Positions 32,560-43,265 of a stretch of 64,000 nt of DNA are shown here, piece after piece; positions within the stretch are counted from its first letter, which is position 1, and every line of letters starts with the position of its first letter. The notes beneath the pieces are model-generated. The model ran no database searches. It saw only the letters and a program-made list of their open reading frames with translations, and was not told where the DNA came from. The DNA is taken from contig NC_134158.1 of NCBI RefSeq assembly GCF_033958435.1, positions 3,863,837-3,927,836 on the forward strand, written 5' to 3'. The stretch comes from Carettochelys insculpta. Its lineage: Eukaryota > Chordata > Testudines > Carettochelyidae. A program made the translations under genes and the position numbers.

Positions 32560-33700
32560 CCATGAGATGTCACCCTCCTTTGGGAGATGAAAATAGACAC
32601 CCCGCCCCTCCCAACCCCGCTGCACTGCCCCTCGCCCCCCCCATCCTAAAGCCAGCCTCTGAACCAGGCACCCATTTCACAGCCCCACACACTGAGCCCT
32701 GCACGGCACTTCCTGCGCAGCCCAGCCCCCTGGTCACTCACTCATGGGCACAGGACACGTGGCAGTGCCGGAGCGCTCCCCGTACCCAGCGGCTGGGTCC
32801 CAGCCCAGCCCAGCCCCGGTGCAGCTCAGGGCGGCGGTGGCAGCGGGACGGGCAGCACCGTTGTGGCCGCGCCCCCCGGCCCTGGTGCTGTGCGGTGCGG
32901 CCCAGGGGAGGCGAAGCTGGGCGCCCCGGGGCTGCACCGGGAACACGTGACGTGCACGTGGCGGGTGTGTAGCGTGTGTGACTGTCACACCGACGGGAGG
33001 GGCAGGACACCGCACACACCCGCTGCAGGGCCGGGCCGGGCGCGGGGCGGCGGGGCTCACCCCCAGGGGACTGTCCCTCCGTGGGACTCTAGGGGGCACT
33101 GCCCCCCCCACCGCAGAGCTTTGTCATGTGCGCTCCCAGCGGGCAGCGGCCGCCACAGCCTCGGCAGGGTCAGTCCGGGCATCAGCTCCCGCCGCACTCA
33201 CTGCGCATGTGCGGTATGGGGGGAGGGGCATAGCCCGAGCTTCGCGGGGGTGTTTCGTACAGCCCTGCCCGGCGGTGAGTGTCGGGGTCCCGGTCCGGGG
33301 GAGAGGTAGAGGGAGCCCCGCGGAGAGCCGGAGGGGACGGGACAAGCTATGGGGGGGGTCACTCACCCCGTGGGGGGGACACGGACCCGGGATAATGGCG
33401 GGGGGGCGCTTGGTCCCCCCGGGGCTCAGCTCGGGCCGCAGTGGGCGGGGGAGGGGGAACAGACGCAGCCCCAGGGGAGGCGCGCGGGGGGCACTTCTGG
33501 GTACCCCGCCCTGCCGGGCGCGTGCGGAGTGCTGGGTGCGCGAGCGGGGCCCCACGTGCGGGTGCAGCTGCCCCCGGCCGGGCCGAGCAGGGGGGAGGGG
33601 GGGTGTGGTCCGGCCGCGCGCGCCCTCTCCGGGGGGGCGGGGCGGTTCTGTGCTGTCTCCTGGGCGCTAAACGTTCCTGCCGGGGGGGCGGGGAGCGGCG
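32560..33700 (+). promoter_or_regulatory. CpG-island promoter, outer right copy
   Basis: Homologous to 30,000-30,960. E-box cluster at 32,944-32,960, a decayed NRF1 site GCGCATGTGC (33,203-33,212) and a first-exon donor after 33,274 (GGCG|GTGAGT). The NRF1 site has lost a CpG, so this copy may be weaker. The part beyond about 33,080 has its palindrome partner outside the window. Confidence 0.5.
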
Positions 33701-34127
33701 CCATCGCCCCGGCCCAGGTGACAGCGACCTCCCCGCGCCCGGTTGCTGCCTCCCCCGAGCCCCCCCCCCCGCCGCCTCTGGGGCCTCTGCGAGCTGCGGG
33801 GCCCCCCCAGCTCTGGCCCTGGGGGGAGAATCCGGCCCTGGCTGGGTGTGTGGGACCGAAGCTCCCAGCTCCGACTGTCCCTGAAATCAGCCTTTCTAGC
33901 CTCAATCTCTGTGACCTTGGAGGACCCCCAGCCCCCAGCTCAGCTCTGTGACGCCTGGATGCCCCTTCCCCTCCCTCCCTGCAGCCCCAGGGACAGGAGG
34001 GGGAGAGAGATGAGTTCCTGGGGCCACAGGCTGGGCCCTGAGAGGCAGATGTGGGGCTCGGTAGGGGCAGAACTAACAGAGAGGCTGCTGCGGGGACCCC
34101 CCTTTAAATCCTTCTCTACCCACCCCC
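33701..34127. other. No gene seen
   Basis: GC-rich, then unremarkable sequence. No recognisable exon or element. Confidence 0.4.
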
Positions 34128-34230
34128 CCATTCATGTACCTGACCAGGCAGGTCTTTGCCACGAAAGCTCCTGCTCCAAATATCTCTTAATCTCTGAGGT
34201 GCCCAGGACGGTGCCTGTTGTCTTCTAGTC
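34128..34230 (+). mobile_element. Penelope-type 3' tail fragment
   Basis: TACCTGACCAGGCAGGTCTT then GCCACGAAAGCTCCTGCTCC, ending AATCTCTGAGGTGCCCAGGA. Here the GAAA of the hammerhead-like core is preserved but the first stem is shortened. Confidence 0.5.
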
Positions 34231-34382
34231 ACCAGCACAACCAGGTCCCACAAGGGGCCGGCCGGGAATCGCACACACACGGAAATTCCGGCATCGCCGC
34301 GGCCGCACAAGCCCCACACAAGCACCCAGCTGGGAAAAGAAATGACCAGAAATCACAGGAGTCCTGGAGCTCCCACTCCACA

Positions 34383-34800
34383 ACCTGTCCTGAGCCTGGC
34401 CCCGCCCACAGCCTGTGTCCCCACCCAGAAATCTCATAGCCCCGCCCCAAACGTGTCCTGAGCCCAGCCCCGCCCACAGCCTGTGTCCCCACCCAGAGCT
34501 CTCACAGCCCCGCCCCCCAACCTGTCCTGAGCCCAGCCCCGCCCACAGCCTGTATCCCCACCCAGAAATCTCATAGCCCCGCCCCAAACCTGTCCTGAGC
34601 CCAGCCCCGCCCACAGCCTGTGTCCCCACCCAGAGCTCTCACAGCCCCGCCCCCCAACCTGTCCTGAGCCCAGCCCCGCCCACAGCCTGTATCCCCACCC
34701 AGAGCTCTCACAGGCCCGCCCCAAACCTGTCCTGAGCCCGGCCCTCCCACAGTCTGTGTCCCCACCCAGAAATCTCATAGCCCCGCCCCAAACCTGTCCC
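34383..34800. repeat. 68-bp minisatellite, six copies
   Basis: Units begin ACCTGTCCTGAGCC at 34,383, 34,451, 34,520, 34,588, 34,657 and 34,725, with a partial at 34,792. Two unit types differ at the centre (AGAAATCTCATAG or AGAGCTCTCACAG) in the order A-B-A-B-B-A, so the array grew partly as dimers. It generates long artefactual ORFs on the minus strand. Confidence 0.95.
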
Positions 34801-34884
34801 GAGCCTGGGCTCGCGGCGCCCGCAAAAGGGTCCCTCCAGGGATTGAGCAGCTGCTGAGGAGAAGAAGGCGGACTCTTGTGTGTA

Positions 34885-35181
34885 ATGGCCAATAGCGAGA
34901 CAGGTTACGTTTTTTTGGCCAATGAGGAAATGGGATTGGCTCGCGCTCGCCAATGGCCGTGAGGATTGCCTGGATTGACATTCTTGTCACAGAGCGCGGG
35001 AACATAACGGGGGACCAATGGCAGGGAGGACTGAGAAGACTGGTCAAAGTCAGAAGGGGATTGGTTATCCTACTGACCAATGGCGGATCGAGGAGGCAGG
35101 AGGACAGCCAATGGCGGAACGTGGGGGGGGGGCAATCCGAAGGCGCGCGGGACTGGTCTGCAGCCTAAGACGCTGGTTGAG
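34885..35181 (+). promoter_or_regulatory. Promoter with eight CCAAT boxes and first-exon donor
   Basis: CCAAT or ATTGG occurs at 34,889, 34,919, 34,935 (reverse), 34,950, 35,015, 35,060 (reverse), 35,077 and 35,108. Dense CCAAT boxes are NF-Y sites by established knowledge. A consensus donor GAG|GTGAGG follows at 35,181, so a non-coding first exon of the KRAB zinc-finger gene probably starts near 35,130. A second possible first exon ends at a donor after 36,017. Confidence 0.65.
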
Positions 35182-36429
35182 GTGAGGCGCTGCCGCAGCG
35201 CTGGGGGTGTCGGTTGGGCCCCAGGGCCGAGCCCGCGCGGGGTGAGGGAGGGGCTGGGGGGGTTTCCCCCAGGCGGGGTCATTCACCGCCGGAGGCGCTG
35301 CTGAGGGACTCGCCGGGCGGGGGGTCTGTGGTGGGGGGGGTTGTGCTGAGGGGAGAAAAACGCCCCTCCCCCCTGCCAGTGCGGTGCGCCCCGCCCTCCC
35401 CGATGGCGGCGGAGCCCGAGGCCGGTCTGGTTTCCGCGTCTCCCGGGGAGCGGGGGCGGGGGGTTGTTCCCGCACCCACGCGCGGCCCCCCCCGAGAACG
35501 TTCCAGGGGGCCCTGGAGCGGCCCCGCCGGCGGTGGGTGGGTGTGAGCAGAGTCCGGCGCTGCCCCTCCCCCCCGGCCGGTCCCACCCGCAGCGACCCTC
35601 CCGCCCCCGGTATTGCAGCTCCAACCCAGCCCAGCCCCAGCGGGAGCAGCCGCCGCTCAGCCCCACCCGCACGTGCCCCGGGGGCAGCAGCGGCACCAGG
35701 TCCGGTCCCAACCTCCTCCCGGGAGCCGGGGAGTTTCTCCCCCGTCCATCGTTCCCCCTCCAATGTCTGCCGATTACGTCACTTCCCCTCCCCGGCCCCG
35801 CCTCCACCCTGGCCCCGCCCCCGCGCTCAGTCCGGCCGGCGCAGCCCCTGCGGACGGTGGGGGCGGGGTCCGGGGGAGCCGCGCTGGGACTCGCCGGCCG
35901 CGTGTGCGGCTCCGGCAGCGGAGGAGTAAACCGGGGTCCGGCAGGAACGTCCTGCGGCCGCTCCGCCGGGTCACGCGCTGCCGCCGCCCGGAGCCCCCCG
36001 CAGGGAGCCGCCGTCAGGTGAGGGGGGGCCGGTCCGGGAAGTGACTCCTCCCCCCCCCCGTTTGTCTCTCGAACCCTCCATGCGGGGCTTCCCCTTGGTC
36101 CCGGCCGGGCCGCCCCGTTCTCCGGCAGTTCCGCCTTGTCCTGCTGCCCGCGCGGCCCCGCCCCCCCCCGTGTTGTGTCACTAACCACGTGACGTTTCCT
36201 TGGGGGACACTCCAGTGCGCAGCAGTGCTGGGGCTCAGGCCGTGTCCGGAGACAAACGAGGACGGATTTGGGATCTGACTTGTGCGAGGTGGTTCTGTGA
36301 GACTCGAGTATTTGGCCAAATGTCAATGTGCAGCACGTCTGCCCCAGGGAGCGAGTGTGGGGGAGCCTGGGGTGCGGAGCGGCTTCCAGCCCCGTCTGAA
36401 GTGTCTCCATTGCCCTTCTCCCCTGCCAG
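35182..36429. promoter_or_regulatory. CpG island around the KRAB gene start
   Basis: Continuous CpG-rich stretch to about 36,180, giving large chance ORFs in all frames. It contains the alternative donor CAG|GTGAGGG after 36,017. The KRAB exon acceptor CTCCCCTGCCAG lies at its right end. Confidence 0.6.
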
Positions 36430-36442
36430 GTGCAGAGCCCCC

Positions 36443-36629
36443 ATGTCTGGCTCCAGAGCAGCCCCGGCCCTGCAGAGACAGAACGAGGACATGGCAGCGG
36501 CAGAGCCAGTGACCTTGGAGGAGGTGGCTGTGTGTTTCTCCCAGGAGGAATGGGGGCTGCTGGGCCCGGGGCAGAGAGCCCTCTACAGGGAGGTGATGCA
36601 GGAGAATTACCAGACTGTGCGCTGGCTGG
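36443..36629 (+). CDS. KRAB zinc-finger gene, exon with KRAB A-box
   Basis: The exon begins at 36,430 after a good acceptor, with ATG at 36,443, and ends at a donor CTGG|GTGAGG. It encodes the KRAB A-box: [20 protein letters not shown], then [17 protein letters not shown]. The key DV/EEW/LY residues that recruit the TRIM28 corepressor in other KRAB proteins are largely kept, with EV in place of DV. The codon split G|GA joins in frame to the exon at 42,881. KRAB zinc-finger proteins are nuclear repressors, often of mobile elements. Confidence 0.85.
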
Positions 36630-37965
36630 GTGAGGAGTCCTGTCCCCGGGGGTGTCAGAAGCTGTGTGGGCTCCGGAATGGCTGGGTGGGGTTTGGTTCA
36701 GGGTCCCTCCTTGCCCCTGTCCCCAGTGTCAGGGGTGTGAGCCCCAGGAATCACAGGCTCCCCTGTGAGAGACTGTCCTCTCCATGATCCCTCCCAGGGG
36801 AAGCAGGTTCAGGGACATGGCAGTAGTGCTGCTCTTCCCACACCCCAGGTCTCCGTGTGCTTCCCCACCATCTGCCTTGGCTGGAGTTGTGAGTGGAGGG
36901 GGGCAGGAAGGAATGGCAGGTACCATAGCTGTGGGGCTGGGTCCAGGGGCTCTTCGTGCCTGCAGGGTACCCCTGGGGCCAGCGTGCTGCACCCCTTCTA
37001 GCTCTTACTGTTTAGGGGAAGTTCTTGAACAATCAAACACAAACTCCAAGACAGATGCACCAGCTCTCCCATGGACAGTAGATTGCTTTCTCAGGAGTCA
37101 CTGGTGGGTACCAGATACAGGGCAAACAGGTTATGAGAAACGTGTGCCCCAGTTTGGATGCAATGTCACTCCCCGTAGGTCTCATAACACACCTCATCCA
37201 GTGTCCTTGGCCTGCATTGATAGTGGGGCTTATGAAGATGGTTGGGAGGTGCCCAGCAAGGTCATGTGACACCTGGTGGGGCCAAACCTGGGCAGTGAGT
37301 TGTAAAACTGTGAAGGCAAAAGTGCAGCCAGAATCTCAGCAGGAGTTTGTGGGGGAGGCAGAGACGGGAGCTGCAAGTAACACCTTCCAGCCGCACTTCT
37401 GCCAGTCTCCTTCCCGCACTGAGGGAAACGCACTGGGTGCGGCTGGAAAGTGAGTCAGCAACAAGCCCGTGATGCAGGAGGAAAGTGGTAAACCACGCAG
37501 AGAAGCTGCTGCTGGCAGAGTAGAACAGAGGCAGTCGAGGGGGAGCCCAACTGCAACAACAGCCACATCCCCCAGAGAGCAGCACAGCCACACACCGCCA
37601 TGGCTGGCTGCAGGAGCAGCAGCTCTTGTGGGTCGCTGGCAGGGCCCACCCAGTCACAGGCAGGCAGGGGTCGCAGAGCAGGAGCCTGGGCAGTGTCTGA
37701 AGCAGCCAGCCCAGGACTCACCTCACTGCTCAGACAACTTCCTCTGCCTCCTGCTGGTTCAAGTAGCGCATCAGAGCCAAAGAGCTGGAGGATCCAGGCC
37801 CCAGCCAGGAGCTTTGTGGACAGAGCCTTTGGGGAGCCAGAGCTCTGCCAGAGCCTTTCTCCACAAGTTACAGTGACCTGCCATGTGGCAGCTGCAGTCT
37901 GAGCCCTGCCTGGGGGCCTCAGTTTTGGCCCTGCCAGCCCTCACAGAGCTCACGTTTTAAGTCAA
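36630..37965. other. Intron sequence, no further gene seen
   Basis: First part of the roughly 6.25-kb intron between the two KRAB exons. Nothing recognised. Confidence 0.5.
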
Positions 37966-38075
37966 GCAAAAATACAGAAGTCCTGTGGCACCTTAAAAAC
38001 TAACAGATTTTCTGGAGCATCAGCTTTTGTGGGCAAAGGCCCAATTCGTCAGGTGCCTGGTGCAGAATTTCCAGA
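37966..38075 (-). mobile_element. Penelope-type 3' tail fragment
   Basis: On the minus strand: GGCACCTGACGAATTGGGCC, then TTTGCCCACAAAAGCTGATG, an AT-rich stretch and TTTTTAAGGTGCCACAGGAC. The GGCACC before the core can pair with GGTGCC after it, a stem-I-like helix. Confidence 0.6.
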
Positions 38076-38509
38076 GGCAAGTAGAAATATACAGGCACAA
38101 GAAAAGGAGGGAGTCCCAGTCAAGAAGAAGGCTGGAGTTTATGAGAGCAATTCAGTCATGGAGGATGTGGCCCACTTCCAGCAGCTGATGGGGTGGTGTG
38201 AACAGCCAGAGCAGAGAAACTGCTTTTCTCCTTGGCCAGCCCTTCCTGGTCTGTGTTCAATCCTAAATGGATGGTGTCACATTTGCAAATGAACTGCAGC
38301 TCTGCAGTTGCTCTTTGAGGTCTGCTTTCGACATTTTTGTGTTGCAGGATGGCTACTTTTAAATCTGCTCCTGAGCATCCCGGGAGGTTTTGTATGTTAC
38401 CGTTCCTGGTATCTGATTTGCATCCATTTATTCTTTGACATGGAGACTGTCCAGTTTAGATGTGCAGGCGAATAAGCTCCGCTGGTTAAAATAAAATTAG
38501 AATATAAGT
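38076..38509. other. Intron sequence, nothing recognised
   Basis: No repeat or exon identified. Confidence 0.4.
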
Positions 38510-38685
38510 GGAGATACACATCTCCTAGAACTGCAGGGGACCTCGAGAGATCATCTAGTCCAGTCCCCTGCCCTCTTGCCGGGACCAAGCATCATCCCTG
38601 GCATCTGTTTGCCCCAATCCCTAAATGGCCTCGTCAAGGATTGAACTCTCAACCCTGGGTTAAGCAGGTGTGGTGGTGTCATTGG
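38510..38685 (-). repeat. tRNA-SINE 3' part with CR1-like tail
   Basis: On the minus strand: TTAACCCAGGGTTGAGAGTT, a GGCCATTTAGGGATTGGGGC block and then the CR1-type GGACTGGACTAGATGATCTC tail. It truncates the 3' end of the adjacent Penelope element. Confidence 0.7.
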
Positions 38686-38689
38686 TGGG

Positions 38690-41600
38690 TAGAGATGGCA
38701 CGGAGGTTTGTGCAAGGGTGTGGTTTGTGATTTACAGTGTTGTGGTCTATAGTTGCTGGTGAGGATTTGTTTCAGGTTGGTGGGCTGGCTGTAGGTGAGG
38801 ACACGCCTGCCGCCCAAGGTCTGTGAGAGCGAAGGATCGTTGTCCAGGATGGGTTGTAGGTCCCTGATGGTGCACTGGAGAGGCTTTAGTTGGGGGCTGT
38901 AGCTGATGGCCAGTGGTGTTCTGTTGTTTTCTTTGCTGGGCCTGTATTGTAGCAGGTGGCTTCTGGGTACACATCTGGCTCTGTGAGTCTGTTTCTTCAC
39001 TTCCTTAGGTGGCTATTGTAGTTTCAGGAGAGCCTGGTAAAGGTCTTGAAGGTGTTTGTCTCTGTCTGAGGGATTGAAGCAAATGTGGTTGTACCTTTAG
39101 TGCTTGGCTCTAAGTGGCTCTCTGGAGTGTGTGGGTGCCTGGGTTTGGGGGTTCTGGGCCTGGGTTTGTCTGTCTGTTTGGTGTTTGGAGTGCTGAGCTG
39201 TCTGTGTGTTTGTTTGAAAGGCCACGTGCTCAGGCTGGCCATGTGCTCAGGCTGTGTGCCGAGTGGCTGAGCGATAGTCGGAGGGAGGGGCTCTCTCAGG
39301 TAGGCCAGAGCTCTAAAGCCCTGCTGGCAAGTGACCAGGGAGCATGCGAACAGGAGGGAGTTTTGAGAGGGGAGTTTAGCGGGGGAGCTTAGAGGGAGCT
39401 AGTTGCTACTTTAGGTGTAAGAGGCAGCATCATCCCCAACTGCTGGCTGGAGCTGAGGGACCTGCTGCAGCATGAGGAGCTGGGGGGCGAGATTGAGGGA
39501 TGTCAGTGGTGGGCAGGTGGTTTGGGGGCGTCTGGAACGGGTGTGAGGATGGCAGCACCCACGGAGGCTGCTTGCTTTCCAGGTCAGCCATAAAAATGTT
39601 GGATACTGTGGGGCCAGGCGGGTGCCCATTGCAGTGCCACTGATTTGAACGTATAAATTGTCCTCAAATCTGAAGTACTTGTGGGTGAGGACAAAGTCAC
39701 AAAGCTCCACCACCACTTGTGCCGTGGCATCATCAGGGAAACTGTTCCTAACAGCTTGAAGTCCATCTTCACGTGGGTATTTTGTGTAAGGGACCTCTAC
39801 ATCCATGGTGACCAGGATGGTGTTTTCAGGAAGATCACCAGTGCACAGCAGTTTCCTGAGGAAGTCAGTGATGTTTCAAAGATAGCTCGGAGTGCTGGTA
39901 ACATAAGGTCTGAATCGAGAGTCCCCATAGCTGGACAAGGCTGCAGTGCGAGTGCCAATGCCTGAGCTGATGGTGCCTCCAGAATGTCCAGATTTATGGA
40001 TCTTGGGGCTCTAGGGGTGTGTCTGTGCAGATCTGTTCCTGCGCTTTTGTCAGGAATGTCTTGAGCAGACGGTGCAGTTTCTGTGTGTGCTGCTCAGGGG
40101 GATCAGAGGACAGTAGCCTGTAGAAGGTGGTATTGGAGAGCTGCCTGGGAGTCTCCTTTTCATGGTCTGACCTATTCATGATGACAACAGCAGCTCCTTT
40201 GTCAGCCTCTTGGATGACAACGCCAGAGCTGTTTCTCAGGCTGTGGGTGACATTGCATTCCGCACTGCTGAGGTCGTGGGACAAGCAATGTCGCTTTGCC
40301 ACAATTTCTGCCTGTGCACAGAAGCGGAAGCGCTCTAGGTATAGATCCAGTCTGTCGTTTTGACTGTCAGGAAGGATTCCACGCAGAATTCTTCTTCTTG
40401 TGCTGTAGGTGTGACGGTGCCTGTAGGGCTGTTCAGAGTCTTAGAATCATAGAAGAGTAGGACTGGAAGGAACCTCGAGAGGCCATCGAGTCCAGCCCCC
40501 TGCCCTCATGGCAGGACCAAGCACTTTCTAGACCATCCCTGAAAGCCATCTATCTAACCTCTTCTTAAATAGCTCCAGCGATGGAGATTCTACCACCTCC
40601 CTTGGCAATTCGTTCCAGTGTTTGACCACCCTGACAGTTAGGACCTTTTTCCTAATGTCCAACCTGAACCTCCCCTGCTGCAATTTCAGTCCATTGCCTC
40701 TTGTTCTATCCTCAGAGGCGAGGAAGAACAAGTTCCCTCCCTCTGTCTTATGACACCCTTTTAAATGCCTGAAAACCGCTATCTTGTCCCCCTTCAATCT
40801 TCTCTTTTCCAAACTAAACAAACCCAATTCTTTCAGCCTTTCTTCATAGGTCGTGTTCTCCAGACCTTTGATCATTCTCGTCGCTCTCCTCTGGGCCCTC
40901 TCCAATTTCTCCACATCCTTCCTGAACTGCGGTGCCCAGAACTGGACACGACGCTCCAGCTGAGGCCTAACCAGGGCAGAGGAGAGCGGGAGAATGACGT
41001 CTCCTGTCTTGTTCACAACACACCTGTTCATGCAGCCCAGAATCAGGTTTGCTTTTTTTGCAACAGCATCACACTGTTGACTCATATTTAACTTGTGGTC
41101 CACTATAACCCCTAGATCCCTTTCTGCTGTGCTCATTCCTAGGCAGTCCTTTCCCATTCTGTATGTGTGACACTGATTGTTCCTTCCGAAGTGGAGCACT
41201 TTGCATTTGTCCAAATTAAACTTCATCCTGTTGACCTCAGCCCATTTCTCCAGTTTATCCAGATCATTTTGAATTATGACCCCATCCTCCAAAGAAGTTG
41301 CAACCCCTCCCAGCTTGGTATCATCTGCAAACTTAATAAGTGTACTTTCTATGTCAATATCTAAATCGTTAATGAAGATATTGAACAGAACCGGTCCTAA
41401 AACAGACCCCTGCGGAACTCCACTGGTTATACTTTTCCAGCAGGGTTGAAAACCATTAATAACTACTCTCTGGGTATGGTTATCCAGCCAGTTGTTCACC
41501 CACCTTATAGTAGCCCCATCTAAGTTGTATTTGAGTAGTTTATTGACAAGTATATTATGTGAGACCATGTCAAATGCTTGACTGAAGTCTAGGTATACCA

Positions 41601-42640
41601 CATCCACCGCTTCTCCCTTATCCACAAGGCTCGTTATTCTATCAAAGAAAGCTATTAGATTGGTTTGACATGATCTGTTTTTAACAAAACCATGCTTGCT
41701 GTTCCCTATCACATTACCACCTTCCAATTGCTTGCAGATGATTTCTTTAATGACCTGCTCCATTATCTTTCCTGGCACAGAAGTTAAGCTGACTGGCCTG
41801 GAGTTTCCCGGGTTATTCTTGTTCCCCTTTTTATCAATGGGTACTATATTTGCTCTTTTCCAGTCTTCTGGAATCTCTCCCGTCTCCCATGATTTTGTTG
41901 AAGGTGTTCCTGGAAAGTATTTGTGGCAAAATTGGGGTAGGGTTCCAGATCCCCACATAACTGTGTCATGTTTGTGAGGGCGGTGGGGCACAAAGAGAGT
42001 CCCCGAGATAGGACAGACTGCTCTGCTGGGCTGTGTATGTAGTTGGATAGATTGAAAACGTTGCCGGGTGAGTTACGGGTACCACTACTGTGGCCCCATG
42101 CGGCAAGTAGGAGGTGAGAGAGTTTACAGTCCTGTAGAGAAGAGCAGTGTGTGTTGTGACTCTCCTGTCTCCTTTCAGTAAAGTCCAGCCACGTGGGCGT
42201 TTGTGTGGGAGGCTGTTTTTTAGGAGAGGCTCCAGACTTGAGAGCTCCTTGTGATGTTTCCCTGTTTGCTGCACAGGATGCTGAACAGGTGGTTCCTCAG
42301 GTCTGTGGGAGTGTGTGACCAATCTCTCGACACAGTCCCTGCAGTGTGTCGGTTGCAGTGAGTGTTTCACCTTCAGTCCGTTGGGTGGGACGTCCATCCA
42401 TTTGCACTTGGCGAGGAAGGTGGTGTCTGTATCTGTGCAGGTTTTTTGTGCGTTTGATGGATTCCCGCTCCACGTGGCTAAATTCAGAGCCTGCCTGGTG
42501 CCAGGCCTTGGGCGTAGCTGTGTTAGTTTTATCCACAAAAACAACACCAAATTGAGTGTCTTGTTTGAGCTGAGTGGTCCTGTCCTGCCCTGGGATGGGG
42601 GGGCATGGAACAGGTCAAGAGGGAGGCTGAGTTGTACCCT
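38690..42640 (-). mobile_element. Penelope-like retroelement, decayed, interrupted by CR1
   Basis: Minus-strand pieces encode Penelope reverse transcriptase: SGVVIQEADKGAAVVIMNRS (39,994-40,302), ELCDFVLTHKYFRFEDN followed by QISGTAMGTRLAP (39,411-39,806), the linker CTIRDLQPILDND (38,800-39,000) and an N-terminal region to about 42,640. Frameshifts and stops break the frame throughout. The GIY-YIG endonuclease expected at the C-terminus is missing because the copy ends at a SINE. It lies antisense in the KRAB gene intron. Confidence 0.85.
40441..41893 (-). mobile_element. CR1 LINE inserted in the Penelope copy
   Basis: Encodes most of CR1 reverse transcriptase and its C-terminus: NSRPVSLTSVPGKIMEQVIK, VDVVYLDFSQAFDMVSHNIL, GVPQGSVLGPVLFNIFIND, then FADDTKL at the active site, followed by the usual CR1 thumb and tail region. 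It ends in a CTATGATTCTAAG tail at about 40,441. The 5' end is truncated inside the polymerase. The right arm of IR-B shows the uninterrupted site. Confidence 0.95.
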
Positions 42641-42880
42641 AGAGAGTGCAGCAGAGCACTCGGCTCCCCCAGGAATGAGCTGGGCCATCCCCGAGGCAGG
42701 GGTGAGGCACCTGTACCCCAGGTGAGTGTGACATGGGATCTTGTACCATCCAGGATCCGGCCTGTGCCAGGTGGGGAAGGAGCCTCTCTGGGTGGGCGGC
42801 TCAGATTCAGGGACTGGAAGAAGTAATGGCCTGGACCTTGCTGAACAAGATCAGCACTTGGTTAATTGCTCCCCAAGCAG

Positions 42881-42994
42881 GATTTCCAGTTCCCAAAGCT
42901 GATGTGATCTCCTGGGTGGAGCGAGGGGAGGCGCTGGGGGTCCCAGATCTCCAGGGCGCTGAGAAAGGGGAGATCATCAGCGACCCCCACACAG
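42881..42994 (+). CDS. KRAB zinc-finger gene, KRAB-B-like exon
   Basis: A 114-nt exon between CCCCAAGCAG and ACAG|GTGAGC. It encodes FPVPKADVISWVERGEALGV then PDLQGAEKGEIIS, the usual second KRAB exon of sauropsid and mammalian KRAB genes. It joins in frame on both sides. A branch-point-like TTAATT lies about 20 nt upstream of the acceptor. Confidence 0.85.
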
Positions 42995-43265
42995 GTGAGC
43001 AGTGAGCTCAAGATCTCAGAAACCGATTTCTGTGTCCTCCTAGATGTCACTTGGGGCTTTTCATCCAGAGTGACTGAGCCTTCAGCCTGTCATCAGCTCC
43101 AGCCAGAGGGTGGGGGCAGGGCTGGGGTCCCTCCTCTGGGGAAGGGTTGTGAGGAAGGAGGAGCCAGCTCAGTTCATGTTATTTCAATCTTTCCATCAGC
43201 TGTTGGCTGCGTTTCCCCTTCAGAGTTTTCCTTTCAGGTGTTTGGTTCTCTCTGTGTCCCAGCAG

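Larger units (their letters stand above)
16657..33080. repeat. IR-A palindrome, right arm
   Basis: Reverse-complement copy of 1-16,562. The junction is sharp: 16,657 pairs with 16,562 and the next bases inward do not pair. Every left-arm element recurs here in mirror order. The outer end cannot be placed, because its partner lies outside the window; pairing is visible to about 33,080 and may continue. Confidence 0.96.

Noticed and set aside
1..33080. Palindrome as a long-read adaptor (fold-back) assembly artefact
   Set aside because: The arms differ by substitutions, a microsatellite step and larger outer indels, and the spacer holds unique sequence. Not fully excluded without reads.
34225..34892. 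Repetitive Gly/Trp-rich protein on the minus strand
   Set aside because: Entirely produced by the 68-bp minisatellite.
35283..36410. 375-codon minus-strand ORF opposite the KRAB gene start
   Set aside because: Low-complexity CpG-island frame; no domain.
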